64,000 nt of DNA from Thalassococcus arenae (GTDB taxonomy: Bacteria > Pseudomonadota > Alphaproteobacteria > Rhodobacterales > Rhodobacteraceae): contig NZ_JAHRWL010000001.1 of NCBI RefSeq assembly GCF_019104745.1, positions 434,001 through 498,000 of the forward strand, read 5' to 3'. Below are positions 25,720-33,799 of this stretch, one piece after another. A program made the translations under genes and the position numbers. A model generated the notes under the pieces. The model was not told the origin of the DNA and did no database searches. It saw nothing but the letters and a program-made list of their open reading frames with translations. Numbering within the stretch: position 1 is the first letter of the stretch; every line of letters starts with the position of its first letter.

Positions 25720-26174
25720 CAGGATTTCTCGAGCATCCGCATCCGGTCGGTCGCGCCGACGCGGCGATAGACCACGTGAGCCGGCGGATTGGCGGCGTCC
25801 TGGTAGACCACCCAAAGCGCCACGCCCCTATCCGCCATCGCCCGTTCCATCTCCGCAACCAGTTGCCTGGCCAGACCCCTGCCGCGACATCCGCGAGCGA
25901 CGTAGAGATGATCGATCCGCCAACGGGTTTCGGCCCGGCGCAGGGCGTCGGCGGGCCGGATCTCGGGCAGGGCCAGCAGGTATCCTACCAGCCCCCAACC
26001 GGCATCCGCGGCAAAGACCTGCGCCCCTTGCGCCTGCAAGCCCCGCAGATGGTTAAGATAGGCCGCGTCGCCGCCTTCGGAATGGTAGAGACCCGGCCTC
26101 AGCGCGGCATGGAAGTTGTGCAGCGCGCGGAACAGCGGCACGAGGTCGGACAGGTGCGGGTTGGTAATGATCAA
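25707..26174 (-). CDS. GNAT-family N-acetyltransferase
   Basis: This is a 155-residue acyltransferase of the GNAT fold. RIDHLYVARGCRGRGLARQL is the acetyl-CoA pyrophosphate-binding motif (Q/RxxGxG/A), and the protein ends with the usual VVYRRVGATDR segment. It starts with TTG, seven bases after a perfect AGGAGG. That ribosome site lies in the 3' arm of the terminator hairpin that follows efp, so translation may depend on how the hairpin folds. The substrate is unknown. Confidence 0.8.
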   Translation of the reverse strand: MIITNPHLSDLVPLFRALHNFHAALRPGLYHSEGGDAAYLNHLRGLQAQGAQVFAADAGWGLVGYLLALPEIRPADALRRAETRWRIDHLYVARGCRGRGLARQLVAEMERAMADRGVALWVVYQDAANPPAHVVYRRVGATDRMRMLEKSCQPE

Positions 26175-26175
26175 G

Positions 26176-26205
26176 AAAAAGCCTCCTGGCTGATGGCCGG
26201 AGGCT
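26176..26205 (-). terminator. Terminator after efp that overlaps the next ribosome site
   Basis: On the minus strand AGCCTCC and GGAGGCT pair in a seven-base stem around GGCCATCAGCCA, and five T follow. It lies about 60 bases after the efp stop. The 3' arm contains the AGGAGG that serves the GNAT gene, so the hairpin both ends the efp transcript and can hide that ribosome site. Confidence 0.7.
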
Positions 26206-26263
26206 GTTTCCGTCTCGAATGCGTCCCCCGGCGGTTCGGGGGAAGTGCGCGCGGGCCCCGAGG

Positions 26264-26827
26264 TCAGGCGCGCTCGGAATATTCCATCGTTTCGGTATTG
26301 ACGACGATCGCTTCGTCCTGCGCGATGAAGGGAGGAACGACGATGCGCACGCCATTGTCCAGGACGGCGGGTTTGAAGCTGTTGGCGGCCGTCTGGCCCT
26401 TGACCACCGGCTCGGTCTCGGCGACGCGGCAGGTCACCTTTTGCGGCAGCGTCGCGTTCAGCGCTTCGGCTTCGTGGAACTCCACGACGATGGTCATGCC
26501 GTCCTGCAGGAACGGGCGGCGGTCGCCCAGAATGTCCGCCGGCAACTGGACCTGCTCATAGGTCTCGGTGTCCATGAAGATCAACTGTCCGTTGTCTTCG
26601 TACAGGAACTGCATGTCCTTTTGTTCCAGACGCACGCGCTCGACCTTGTCGGCGCTACGGAAACGCTCGTTGAGCTTGGATCCGTTGCGCAGGTTCTTCA
26701 GTTCGACCTGGGCAAAGGCGCCGCCCTTGCCGGGTTTGACATGGTCGACCTTGACCGCGGCCCACAGGCCGCCGTTGTGCTCGAGCACGTTGCCGGGGCG
26801 GATTTCGTTTCCGTTGATCTTGGGCAT
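26264..26827 (-). CDS. efp: Translation elongation factor P
   Basis: This factor helps ribosomes form peptide bonds at consecutive prolines. It has 187 residues, the family's usual length, from the ATG at 26827. The N-terminal KOW-like domain ends in [10 protein letters not shown], where Lys34 is the position that is modified in many bacteria. [17 protein letters not shown] and the C-terminal [20 protein letters not shown] are standard EF-P blocks. An in-frame TTG six bases earlier is not needed. A good promoter lies upstream and a terminator downstream, so it is probably a single-gene unit. Confidence 0.97.
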   Translation of the reverse strand: MPKINGNEIRPGNVLEHNGGLWAAVKVDHVKPGKGGAFAQVELKNLRNGSKLNERFRSADKVERVRLEQKDMQFLYEDNGQLIFMDTETYEQVQLPADILGDRRPFLQDGMTIVVEFHEAEALNATLPQKVTCRVAETEPVVKGQTAANSFKPAVLDNGVRIVVPPFIAQDEAIVVNTETMEYSERA

Positions 26828-26868
26828 GGGCAAAACCGTGGTGAAAGGTTGATGATTTGTTGGCGCCC

Positions 26869-26897
26869 CCTATATCTGCCCAGTCGGGGGCTGGCAA
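26869..26897 (-). promoter_or_regulatory. Likely efp promoter
   Basis: On the minus strand TTGCCA (-35) and TATAGG (-10) are 17 bases apart. The -10 box ends about 40 bases before the efp start codon. Confidence 0.55.
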
Positions 26898-27042
26898 GGC
26901 AACGTATCTCGTGCTGCACGCGCAGAAAGCCATGCATTTTGCGAATGGGTGCTATGCGAATTCGGGGTATCCGAATCGAGCCGAATACGCCATAACCCCC
27001 GTTACGCCGAAAAACACAAGACCAAGAATAATAGGTTGAACC

Positions 27043-27363
27043 ATGAAAGACTTCATTGACGGCACTGCCTTCAATGCCGAACAGGGAAACCGTTCGCGAA
27101 AGCTGTTCGCGGCGGTTGTGCTTGCTGCGCTGGACGACGCGATCGCCGACGACAAGAAGTATGGCAACGGCCCCGAACAGATCGCCCGCTGGGCACGCTC
27201 GCGTGACGGGCGCGAGGTGCTGTCCTGTGCCGGCATCGACCCGAACGAACGCGTCGTCAAGGGCTTGATGGAGTTCGTGTCGAAAGGCGTGCGCACATCG
27301 GTCGCCCTGTCGCGCGAAGAAAGCGAACGCCGCAATGCAGCGGCACAGGCCGAAGCCGCCTGA
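27043..27363 (+). CDS. Conserved small protein of unknown function
   Basis: This is a 106-residue soluble, helical protein (KLFAAVVLAALDDAIADDKKYG then GPEQIARWARSRDGREVLSCAG). I recognise it as a conserved hypothetical protein of Rhodobacteraceae, possibly DUF6280, but know of no assigned function. The start has AGGTTG upstream and an excellent terminator follows the stop, so it forms its own transcription unit, divergent from efp. Confidence 0.75.
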   Translation: MKDFIDGTAFNAEQGNRSRKLFAAVVLAALDDAIADDKKYGNGPEQIARWARSRDGREVLSCAGIDPNERVVKGLMEFVSKGVRTSVALSREESERRNAAAQAEAA

Positions 27364-27388
27364 TCTCTCTCACTTTCCGTAGCGGAAA

Positions 27389-27416
27389 AGCCTCGGCAGA
27401 ATGTCGAGGCTTTTTT
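27389..27416 (+). terminator. Rho-independent terminator
   Basis: AGCCTCGGC and GTCGAGGCT form a nine-pair stem (one G-U) with loop AGAAT, followed by six T. AAA before the stem means it may also work, more weakly, for the convergent PopZ-like gene. Confidence 0.85.
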
Positions 27417-27442
27417 GTTGCGCCCGAAACGGTGCGTTTCGG

Positions 27443-28594
27443 TCAGCCGAAATCCTGGCTCATCAGCACCCGGTGAATCTCGCGCCGCACCAGTTTGCGG
27501 ACGTTGCGGGTGATGCGTTCACCCAGGGCACCCTGCAATTCCTGGCGGACGATCTCGGCGACCATGTCGCGCAGCATGTCTTCGTCGATGACTGGCACGT
27601 CGTCGCGCAACAAGGCGGCTTCACCCCAGGTCTGGTCCTCGTCCGGTTCGACCGTTTCGACCGGTTCAACCGCTTCGACCGTTTCGGCGACGATCTGGGG
27701 GCCGGATTCCCGACCGGCGTCAGCCTGAGCGACGTCCTCCGACGGCTCCTCGGCCTGGGGCTCGCTGTCGTCCCAGCCGACCGTCCGCACCGGGCGGTGG
27801 CGGAAGGCCGCGTTACCCCCTTCCTCGGGGCGGGCATCTTCGTATTCTTCGTCGTCGGCGGTACGGCCGACCATTTCTTCAAGGCGCGCGATCTTGGTGG
27901 CCAGCGACTCGTCGCCGGCCGATTTTCGTGCAGCGGTTTCCGGGGCGTCTCCGGCCGGTTCTTCGTCGCCGTCGGCTTCCACGGCGTCGTCCCCGGCCAA
28001 CAAGTCGGCCAATTCGTTTTCGGCATCCCGTGTCGCAGCCTCGTCAGCCGCATCGGCAGAAGCCCCGTCAGCGATTTCGGGCTGGTCTTCGTCTTCGTCC
28101 GAGGGCATGGCTTCGTCTTGCGACGCCGCGTTTTGCTCGGCGATGCCCTGCTCGAGCGCGCGAAACACCTCTTGGTTGACCAGCGCGGTCAAGGCATCCA
28201 GGTCGCTGGCTTCGGATTCCTCGGCAAAAGCGAATTCGTAACCGTCATCCCAATCGTCATCGGCCGCGGCATCGCGCCCTTGTGAAAGGGGTGTTTCGTC
28301 GCCCCGTGACTGCGTCGGTCCGGAAGCGATGTCTTCGGGCACGCGGTCGCCGAACTGGGCGCCGGTTTCGTCGCGATGGGCGTGTTCGTCCACTGCGGTA
28401 TCGCGTTCGTCCACCGTTGCATCCGGAGCGCCCGCATCCGGGGCTTCGGCCACACGCAACGCCGGCGTCAGAACGAGTTTGTCCGCCGCCTGGTGCGCCT
28501 GTGTTCGCGCTTGCGTCCGCGTGTCCTGGGAAACAAGCCTGCGAATAGAAGACAGAACGTCTTCGATTTCCACGTTCGTCACGGAATCGGTCAT
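27443..28594 (-). CDS. PopZ-like (DUF2497-type) acidic polar-organizing protein
   Basis: This is a 383-residue protein with the architecture of PopZ, the alphaproteobacterial pole-organising matrix protein. A short N-terminal helix (NVEIEDVLSSIRRLVSQD, cf. ILASIRRII in PopZ) is followed by ~290 residues of very acidic, apparently disordered sequence, then a C-terminal helical block (DMLRDMVAEIVRQELQ and ITRNVRKLVRREIHR). The order pcm-tolC-this gene matches the usual neighbourhood of DUF2497 genes. It would act at the cell pole, binding chromosome-segregation proteins. The match is by layout and short motifs, so the function is inferred. Confidence 0.6.
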   Translation of the reverse strand: MTDSVTNVEIEDVLSSIRRLVSQDTRTQARTQAHQAADKLVLTPALRVAEAPDAGAPDATVDERDTAVDEHAHRDETGAQFGDRVPEDIASGPTQSRGDETPLSQGRDAAADDDWDDGYEFAFAEESEASDLDALTALVNQEVFRALEQGIAEQNAASQDEAMPSDEDEDQPEIADGASADAADEAATRDAENELADLLAGDDAVEADGDEEPAGDAPETAARKSAGDESLATKIARLEEMVGRTADDEEYEDARPEEGGNAAFRHRPVRTVGWDDSEPQAEEPSEDVAQADAGRESGPQIVAETVEAVEPVETVEPDEDQTWGEAALLRDDVPVIDEDMLRDMVAEIVRQELQGALGERITRNVRKLVRREIHRVLMSQDFG

Positions 28595-28664
28595 TGGCCT
28601 ACCACTCTACCTCGGGCGACACTGTAGCCCCCGAGGCGATTCCGCACAACAGACCGGGAAAATC

Positions 28665-30092
28665 CTATTCTTTTCCAAGGGCGCGCAGAACACGGTCAAG
28701 ATCGCGGCCCTGCTTGCTTTTCGCCGCGGGCGAGTCCTTGACAAGGTTGTAATAGTCGGACGGATCGTAGATCGGCACGTTGAGACGCAACGATTGCGCG
28801 GTCAACTCGCCGATCGACGCCAACACGGAATAGGCAGCGATGGTCTGGTCGACCTGTGCCGAAATCAACGCGGCCTGCGCATCGAGCAGTTCCTGTTCGG
28901 CGTCCAGCACGTCGAGCGTGGTTCGCGCGCCCAGCGTCGCTTCCTCGCGGACGCCTTGGAACGCCACCCGCGACGCCCGGACCTGATCGGTGGTCGAGGA
29001 AATCCGCGACTGTGCGATGCCCAGTCGAGCATAGGCATTGCCGACGTTCTGACGGATCTGGTGGCGCACCACGTGCAGGTTGCCGCGCGCAGCGTCGCGA
29101 CGCGCCATCGACTGCCGGACAAGCGAAGGAAGACGGCCGCCCTGGTAGATCGGACCGGTGGCTTCAAGGGCGATCCGGCCATTCCGCGAATAGTCGCGTT
29201 CGCCGAATTCCTCCGTGGCCCCCAATCGACCGCTCAGCGTCACTGTCGGTTTCGCCGCGGTTTCCGCGATCCGGATGGACAATTCGCCGACGGCGACGTC
29301 ATGGCGCGCCTGGACCATCTCGGGATGACTGCGCACCGCCGCGGTTTCCGCGACCTGCTGCGAACCGGGAAGTCGCGGCGCGCTGCGCGGCGCCTGCAGG
29401 GTTCCGGGCCGCTGCCCGGTCACCGCGCGGTATTCCTCGACCGAAATCTGCAACTCGCCTTCTGCCGCGGCAAGGTCGCTCTGGGCTGCGGACAGGCGCG
29501 CTTCGGCCAGCGCGACATCGGTCCGGGTCACTTCGCCCACCTCGAAACGATCACGCGCAGCCCGCAATTCCTGGGTGATGACGCGGACGTTGTTCCGGCG
29601 CAGGGCCACGATTTCAAGATCGCGCCGCACTTCCATGAAAGCCTGGACCGCCCGAAGCAGAACCTCTTGTTCGATCGCGAGCAACTGCGCGCGGGTCGCC
29701 AGAACCGTTTCCTTGGCGGCCTCGATCTCGAGCCGGTTGCGCCCGCCGTTATACAACGTCAGTTCGGCGATCAGGTTGATACTGGCCGTGGTCGAACTGA
29801 TCCCGGTCGTACCGAACGAGCCGGTGAAGGCGGATGTGCCGCCGTTGACCCCGAAATTCCGCACCACTTCGCCCGACCAGTTGATGACCGGGCGCAGCGC
29901 GGCGACCGCCTGCGCGACGTCTTCGTCGGCCGCCCTGAGCAATGCCCTGTTCTGCTCCAACAAGCCGCTGTGCTTGTAGGCGGCAACCAATGTATCGGCC
30001 AGCGTTTCCGCCGTCGCCATTGCCGCACCCGAAAACGTCAGGAGCGCCGAAACCGCCGCCCCGGACATGATCTTGAAGAATTTGCTCGACAC
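28665..30092 (-). CDS. tolC: TolC-family outer-membrane channel protein
   Basis: This is a 475-residue outer-membrane efflux and type I secretion duct. It has an N-terminal signal peptide (AVSALLTFSGAAMATAE), then two repeats of the OEP domain with long helices, such as FEVGEVTRTDVALAEARLSAAQSDL and TLGARTTLDVLDAEQELLDAQ, whose pattern is diagnostic of TolC. The frame opens with GTG after AAGGGG; an ATG eight codons later would also keep the signal. It follows pcm by 40 bases on the same strand. The pump partner is not in the window. Confidence 0.93.
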   Translation of the reverse strand: MSSKFFKIMSGAAVSALLTFSGAAMATAETLADTLVAAYKHSGLLEQNRALLRAADEDVAQAVAALRPVINWSGEVVRNFGVNGGTSAFTGSFGTTGISSTTASINLIAELTLYNGGRNRLEIEAAKETVLATRAQLLAIEQEVLLRAVQAFMEVRRDLEIVALRRNNVRVITQELRAARDRFEVGEVTRTDVALAEARLSAAQSDLAAAEGELQISVEEYRAVTGQRPGTLQAPRSAPRLPGSQQVAETAAVRSHPEMVQARHDVAVGELSIRIAETAAKPTVTLSGRLGATEEFGERDYSRNGRIALEATGPIYQGGRLPSLVRQSMARRDAARGNLHVVRHQIRQNVGNAYARLGIAQSRISSTTDQVRASRVAFQGVREEATLGARTTLDVLDAEQELLDAQAALISAQVDQTIAAYSVLASIGELTAQSLRLNVPIYDPSDYYNLVKDSPAAKSKQGRDLDRVLRALGKE

Positions 30093-30132
30093 GCACTTAC
30101 CCCTTTCAGGCGGCGTTTTTTCGCCGCAATTA

Positions 30133-30786
30133 TCAGAGCGCGAAGGCGCGCTCCCTTTGAAATCCGTCGAGGACCGGCGCCCCCGCGTTGAAGGCGAAAC
30201 GCCACGTCACCTTGCCATCGATCTTGTGACCGACGCGCATGGTGCCAAGCGTGTCCTCCATGAATAGCCCCGCAATCCGGCCGCCATCCTTCAATTGTTC
30301 CAAAAGCGGTTCGGGAACGGTTTCGATCCCGCCCTCGATGACGATCGCATCATAGGGGCCGTGTTCGGACGCGCCCGAAGCCAACGCGCCTTCGTGCAGA
30401 ATGACGTTGTCGGCGTTGATCTCCGACAGCAGGTCCTGCGCGTCGCTCAGCCTGGTCGCATCGTCTTCGACCGCGACGACCGCTTCGGCGATCTGCGCGA
30501 TCACGGCGGCGGAATAGCCGAAACCGGAACCGATATCGAGAACCAGATCGTTCTTGCCGATGTCCAGCGCCTCGAGCATCTTGGCGAAGGTACGCGGATC
30601 GAGCAGCACGCGACCGTTGCCCAGATCGACATTCTCACCCGCATAGGCAGCCTCGATCCGTTCGCGCGGCACGAAGATCTCCCGCGGGACGGTCAGCATC
30701 GCGTCAATGATCGGAAACTCGGTGACGTCCGAAGGGCGCACCTGATTGTCAACCATCATGCGGCGGCGCGTGGCGAAGTCGGTCAT
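30133..30786 (-). CDS. pcm: Protein-L-isoaspartate O-methyltransferase-like protein
   Basis: This is a 217-residue SAM-dependent methyltransferase of the PCMT family, which marks damaged isoaspartyl residues for repair. DNQVRPSDVTEFPIIDAML and PREIFVPRERIEAAYAGE resemble the alphaproteobacterial subgroup. LVLDIGSGFGYSAAVIAQIA is the SAM-binding motif I, and YDAIVIEGGIETVPEPLLEQL motif II/III. This subgroup often lacks part of the classical PCMT active site, so activity is less certain than the fold. The gene is the first of a pcm-tolC-PopZ-like series. Confidence 0.85.
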   Translation of the reverse strand: MTDFATRRRMMVDNQVRPSDVTEFPIIDAMLTVPREIFVPRERIEAAYAGENVDLGNGRVLLDPRTFAKMLEALDIGKNDLVLDIGSGFGYSAAVIAQIAEAVVAVEDDATRLSDAQDLLSEINADNVILHEGALASGASEHGPYDAIVIEGGIETVPEPLLEQLKDGGRIAGLFMEDTLGTMRVGHKIDGKVTWRFAFNAGAPVLDGFQRERAFAL

Positions 30787-30917
30787 TGACGTTACTCGTT
30801 CAGTCTGAATTCGCTTCCGTATTGCCACAGTTGTGCAACGGCGGCAACGTTTCCAGGCCTTGAAGATGACTGCCTGCGTCAGCGTGCCGTAAGGGTGACA
30901 CGCTCCGCCGATAGCGC

Positions 30918-30946
30918 TTGACGCCGCCGTCGCGAGTGCCTAAGCA
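30918..30946 (+). promoter_or_regulatory. Likely tRNA-Cys promoter
   Basis: TTGACG and TAAGCA are separated by 17 bases. The expected transcription start is a few bases before the tRNA-Cys 5' end. Confidence 0.6.
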
Positions 30947-30957
30947 AACCCATCTCT

Positions 30958-31031
30958 GGCGAGTTGGCGGAGTGGTGACGCAGCGGATTGCAAATCCGTG
31001 TACACCGGTTCGATTCCGGTACTCGCCTCCA
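30958..31031 (+). tRNA. tRNA-Cys (anticodon GCA)
   Basis: This is a 74-base cloverleaf with encoded CCA. The acceptor stem is GGCGAGT/ACTCGCC and the anticodon stem GCGGA/TCCGT closes the loop TTGCAAA (anticodon GCA). The T-arm is CCGGTTCGATTCCGG. An IS5-type element lies 151 bases downstream. Confidence 0.96.
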
Positions 31032-31182
31032 AAAATTCTATTTCGGATCATGCCCTTAGGACGCCGCCCACTTTGGGTGCCGTTTTCGAGAACGTTATAG
31101 ACGCAGTTTTGGTGCGAAAAACTGTTCAGGGCACCTTCCATCGGCTAAGTGCAGGGAGCATCGTCTCTTTTCAGCCGGAGGT

Positions 31183-32232
31183 GGCTCTGTTGCACGAATC
31201 CTGTGACGGACTCATCTGGTGAATCCCGCGTGGTAGCTGGGATGCAAGAGCAGACCCACACCCACGACCTACAAGATCAGGAACTGGCCAACCTACCATG
31301 AAGCGCTCAAGCGCCGGGGCTCGCTGACGATCTGGTTCGACCCCGAGATGACCTGGGATGGCGTGCCGACAGGCGGGCGTGGTCGCCAGCAGACCTACAG
31401 CGATACTGCCATTCGGACTTGCCTGACGATGAAGGTGTTGTTTGGCATGGCGCTGCGACAGACGACAGGGTTCGTCGAAAACTTGTTGCGCCCGGTCGGG
31501 CTTGGCTGGTCGGCGCCCGACTTCAGCACGCTGTCGCGCCGCCAGAAGACGCTGACCGTGAACATCCCGTATCGGGGCGCCAAGGGACCACTACACCTTC
31601 TGGTCGATAGCACGGGCATCAAGGTCGCGGGCGAAGGCGAGTGGCATGCACGCAAGCATGGTGGCCCCAAACGGCGCATCTGGCGCAAGATCCATCTCGG
31701 GATCGACAAGGAAACGCTGGAGGTCCGGGCTGTCGAGATCACCGGAAGCCACATCGGAGATGCACCGGTCCTGCCCGACCGTCTCAGCCAGATTCCGGAG
31801 GGCCAGGAGATTGGTAGCGTCACGGCGGATGGCGCCTACGACACCAGAAAATGCCATGATGCGATCGCAGACCGCGGCGCAGATGCCCTAATCCCGCCCC
31901 GAAAAAACGCCAAGCCGTGGAAGGCCGTCACCGCCGGAGCCATGGCCCGAAACGAAGCCTTGCGCGCCGCGAAAAATCTGGGCCGCGCGTTCTGGCGACG
32001 ATGGAGCGGATGCCACCGCCGGAGCCGAGTCGAAACGATGATGCACTGCGTGAAACTGCTGGGCCAGCGGCGCAGGGCGCGGGATTTCGACCGCCAGGTC
32101 GCCGAACTTCAAGTCCGCATCGCTGTCCTGAACGGCTACACCGCGCTCAGCATCCCTGTCACAGAGGCCGTGGAATAGGTCTGTCTGGGGAAAGGGGACG
32201 CCTGCCAATAACCAGATTTGTGCAACAGAGCC
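31183..32232 (+). mobile_element. IS5-family insertion sequence (1050 bp)
   Basis: The left end GGCTCTGTTGCACGAATC (31183-31200) and the inverse of the right end at 32215-32232 match at 17 of 18 bases. Between them lies one transposase reading frame. Both ends are flanked by GT on the outside (GT at 31181-31182 and 32233-32234), which could be a two-base target duplication. The element separates tRNA-Cys from the Anbu operon, 120 bases before the first gene of that operon. Confidence 0.9.
31348..32178 (+). CDS. IS5-family DDE transposase, probably lacking its native start codon
   Basis: This transposase of the IS5 group (IS427-like) has the first aspartate in LLVDSTGIKV, the second in VTADGAYD, and the glutamate region RVETMMHCVKLLG. 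The coding frame is open back to 31246, where the peptide reads SRPTPTTYK, the normal family N-terminus. The codon that should be the start is AAG (31246-31248) rather than ATG, and a stop lies just before it. The only in-frame ATG left is 31348, which removes 34 residues. The copy may be inactive or start from a poor codon. Confidence 0.85.
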   Translation: MTWDGVPTGGRGRQQTYSDTAIRTCLTMKVLFGMALRQTTGFVENLLRPVGLGWSAPDFSTLSRRQKTLTVNIPYRGAKGPLHLLVDSTGIKVAGEGEWHARKHGGPKRRIWRKIHLGIDKETLEVRAVEITGSHIGDAPVLPDRLSQIPEGQEIGSVTADGAYDTRKCHDAIADRGADALIPPRKNAKPWKAVTAGAMARNEALRAAKNLGRAFWRRWSGCHRRSRVETMMHCVKLLGQRRRARDFDRQVAELQVRIAVLNGYTALSIPVTEAVE

Positions 32233-32351
32233 GTGCACTTGCCTAATAATCAGGCAGATCGCTGATCCAGAGGTGAGCCCACGGCGGTGAAACCCCGCCG
32301 CCGGTCATGCCGCTTGACAGGTCCGGGGATGCAGATTGCTATCGAACTGCC

Positions 32352-33794
32352 ATGCCGACCGCACAAACCATGACCGAGCAAAACATCTTCGACGAAATGT
32401 GGGGGGCCGGCGGAGCGCTGCGCGATCCCTACATGCAATTCCACAGATGGTTCGACGCCGAGGACCCCAGGCACCTGCATCGCAAGAGCCGCGAGGCAGA
32501 AGAGCTGTTTCGTCTGACCGGCATCACCTTCAACGTCTACGGCCGCGACGAGGCCGAAGAGCGGCTGATCCCGTTCGACATCATCCCGAGGATCATCTCG
32601 GGGACCGAATGGCAACGCCTGACGAAAGGGATCGAACAGCGCATCACCGCGATCAACGCCTTTCTGCACGACATCTATCACAAGCAGGAAATCATCCGGG
32701 CCGGTCGCATCCCGCTTGAGATGGTCAGCCGCAATGACGCCTTTCTGCCGCACATGATCGGGGTCGCTCCACCGGGCGGCATCTACACGCACATCGTCGG
32801 TATCGATCTGGTGCGGACCGGGCCGGACGAGTTCTTCGTTCTCGAAGACAATGCCCGGACGCCGTCGGGTGTGAGCTACATGCTCGAGAACCGCGAAACG
32901 ATGCTGCAGATGTTTCCCGAGCTGTTCTCGCAGAACCGGGTGCGGCCGGTGCAGCAATATCCGCGCGATCTGCTGACCTCGCTTTCGGCCACCGCACCGG
33001 CCTGCGCCGCAAGCACCCCGACCGTGGCGGTTCTGACGCCGGGCATCTACAACTCGGCCTATTTCGAACATGCCTTCCTGGCCGATCAGATGGGTGTCGA
33101 ACTGGTGGAAAGCAGCGATCTGCGGGTTGTCGACGGGCGCGTCGCGATGCGCACGACGCGCGGCTACAAGCCGATCGACGTGCTCTACCGCCGGGTCGAC
33201 GACGCCTTTCTGGATCCGTTGAATTTCAATCCCGAAAGCCAGCTGGGCGTGCCCGGGATCATGGATGTCTACCGTGCCGGCGGCATCACCATCGCCAACG
33301 CACCCGGCACCGGCATCGCCGACGACAAGGCGATCTATTCCTACATGCCGGAAATCATCGAGTTCTACACCGGCGAACGCCCGCTTTTGCAGAACGTGCA
33401 GACCTGGCGCTGTTCGGAGCCCGATGCCCTGGCCTATGTGTTGGACAATCTTGACGAGGTCGTCGTCAAGGAAGTGCACGGTTCGGGCGGCTACGGCATG
33501 CTGATCGGTCCCACCGCCAGCAAGAAGGACCTTGCCGCGTTTCGAAAGAAGCTGAAAGCGCGGCCGGGCAACTACATCGCGCAGCCGACGCTCAGCCTGT
33601 CCACGGTGCCGATCTTCGCGCGGTCGGGGCTGACCCCGCGCCATGTCGACCTGCGGCCCTTCGTGTTGGTCAGTCCCGAGGGTATCAAGGTCACGCCGGG
33701 CGGGCTGACCCGGGTGGCGTTGAAACAGGGCTCGCTGGTGGTGAACTCGTCCCAGGGCGGCGGCACCAAGGACACCTGGGTGCTGGAGGACTAG
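32352..33794 (+). CDS. Circularly permuted ATP-grasp protein (type 2)
   Basis: This protein, about 480 residues, is of the DUF404/DUF407 circularly permuted ATP-grasp type and is predicted to join a carboxylate to an amine using ATP. Recognised blocks are FDEMWGAGGALRDPY (the family N-terminus), EFFVLEDNARTPSGVSYM (ATP-grasp metal-ligand region), VVVKEVHGSGGYGMLIGP and RPFVLVSPEGIKVTPGGLTRVA. The start is uncertain between ATGs at 32352 and 32370; neither has a strong ribosome site. It is the first gene of the Anbu operon, and an IS5 element sits directly upstream. Confidence 0.88.
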   Translation: MPTAQTMTEQNIFDEMWGAGGALRDPYMQFHRWFDAEDPRHLHRKSREAEELFRLTGITFNVYGRDEAEERLIPFDIIPRIISGTEWQRLTKGIEQRITAINAFLHDIYHKQEIIRAGRIPLEMVSRNDAFLPHMIGVAPPGGIYTHIVGIDLVRTGPDEFFVLEDNARTPSGVSYMLENRETMLQMFPELFSQNRVRPVQQYPRDLLTSLSATAPACAASTPTVAVLTPGIYNSAYFEHAFLADQMGVELVESSDLRVVDGRVAMRTTRGYKPIDVLYRRVDDAFLDPLNFNPESQLGVPGIMDVYRAGGITIANAPGTGIADDKAIYSYMPEIIEFYTGERPLLQNVQTWRCSEPDALAYVLDNLDEVVVKEVHGSGGYGMLIGPTASKKDLAAFRKKLKARPGNYIAQPTLSLSTVPIFARSGLTPRHVDLRPFVLVSPEGIKVTPGGLTRVALKQGSLVVNSSQGGGTKDTWVLED

Positions 33795-33799
33795 GGGCG

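Noticed and set aside
30800-31141. A 113-codon minus-strand frame across tRNA-Cys
   Set aside because: It is antisense to the tRNA gene and its promoter; no coding features.
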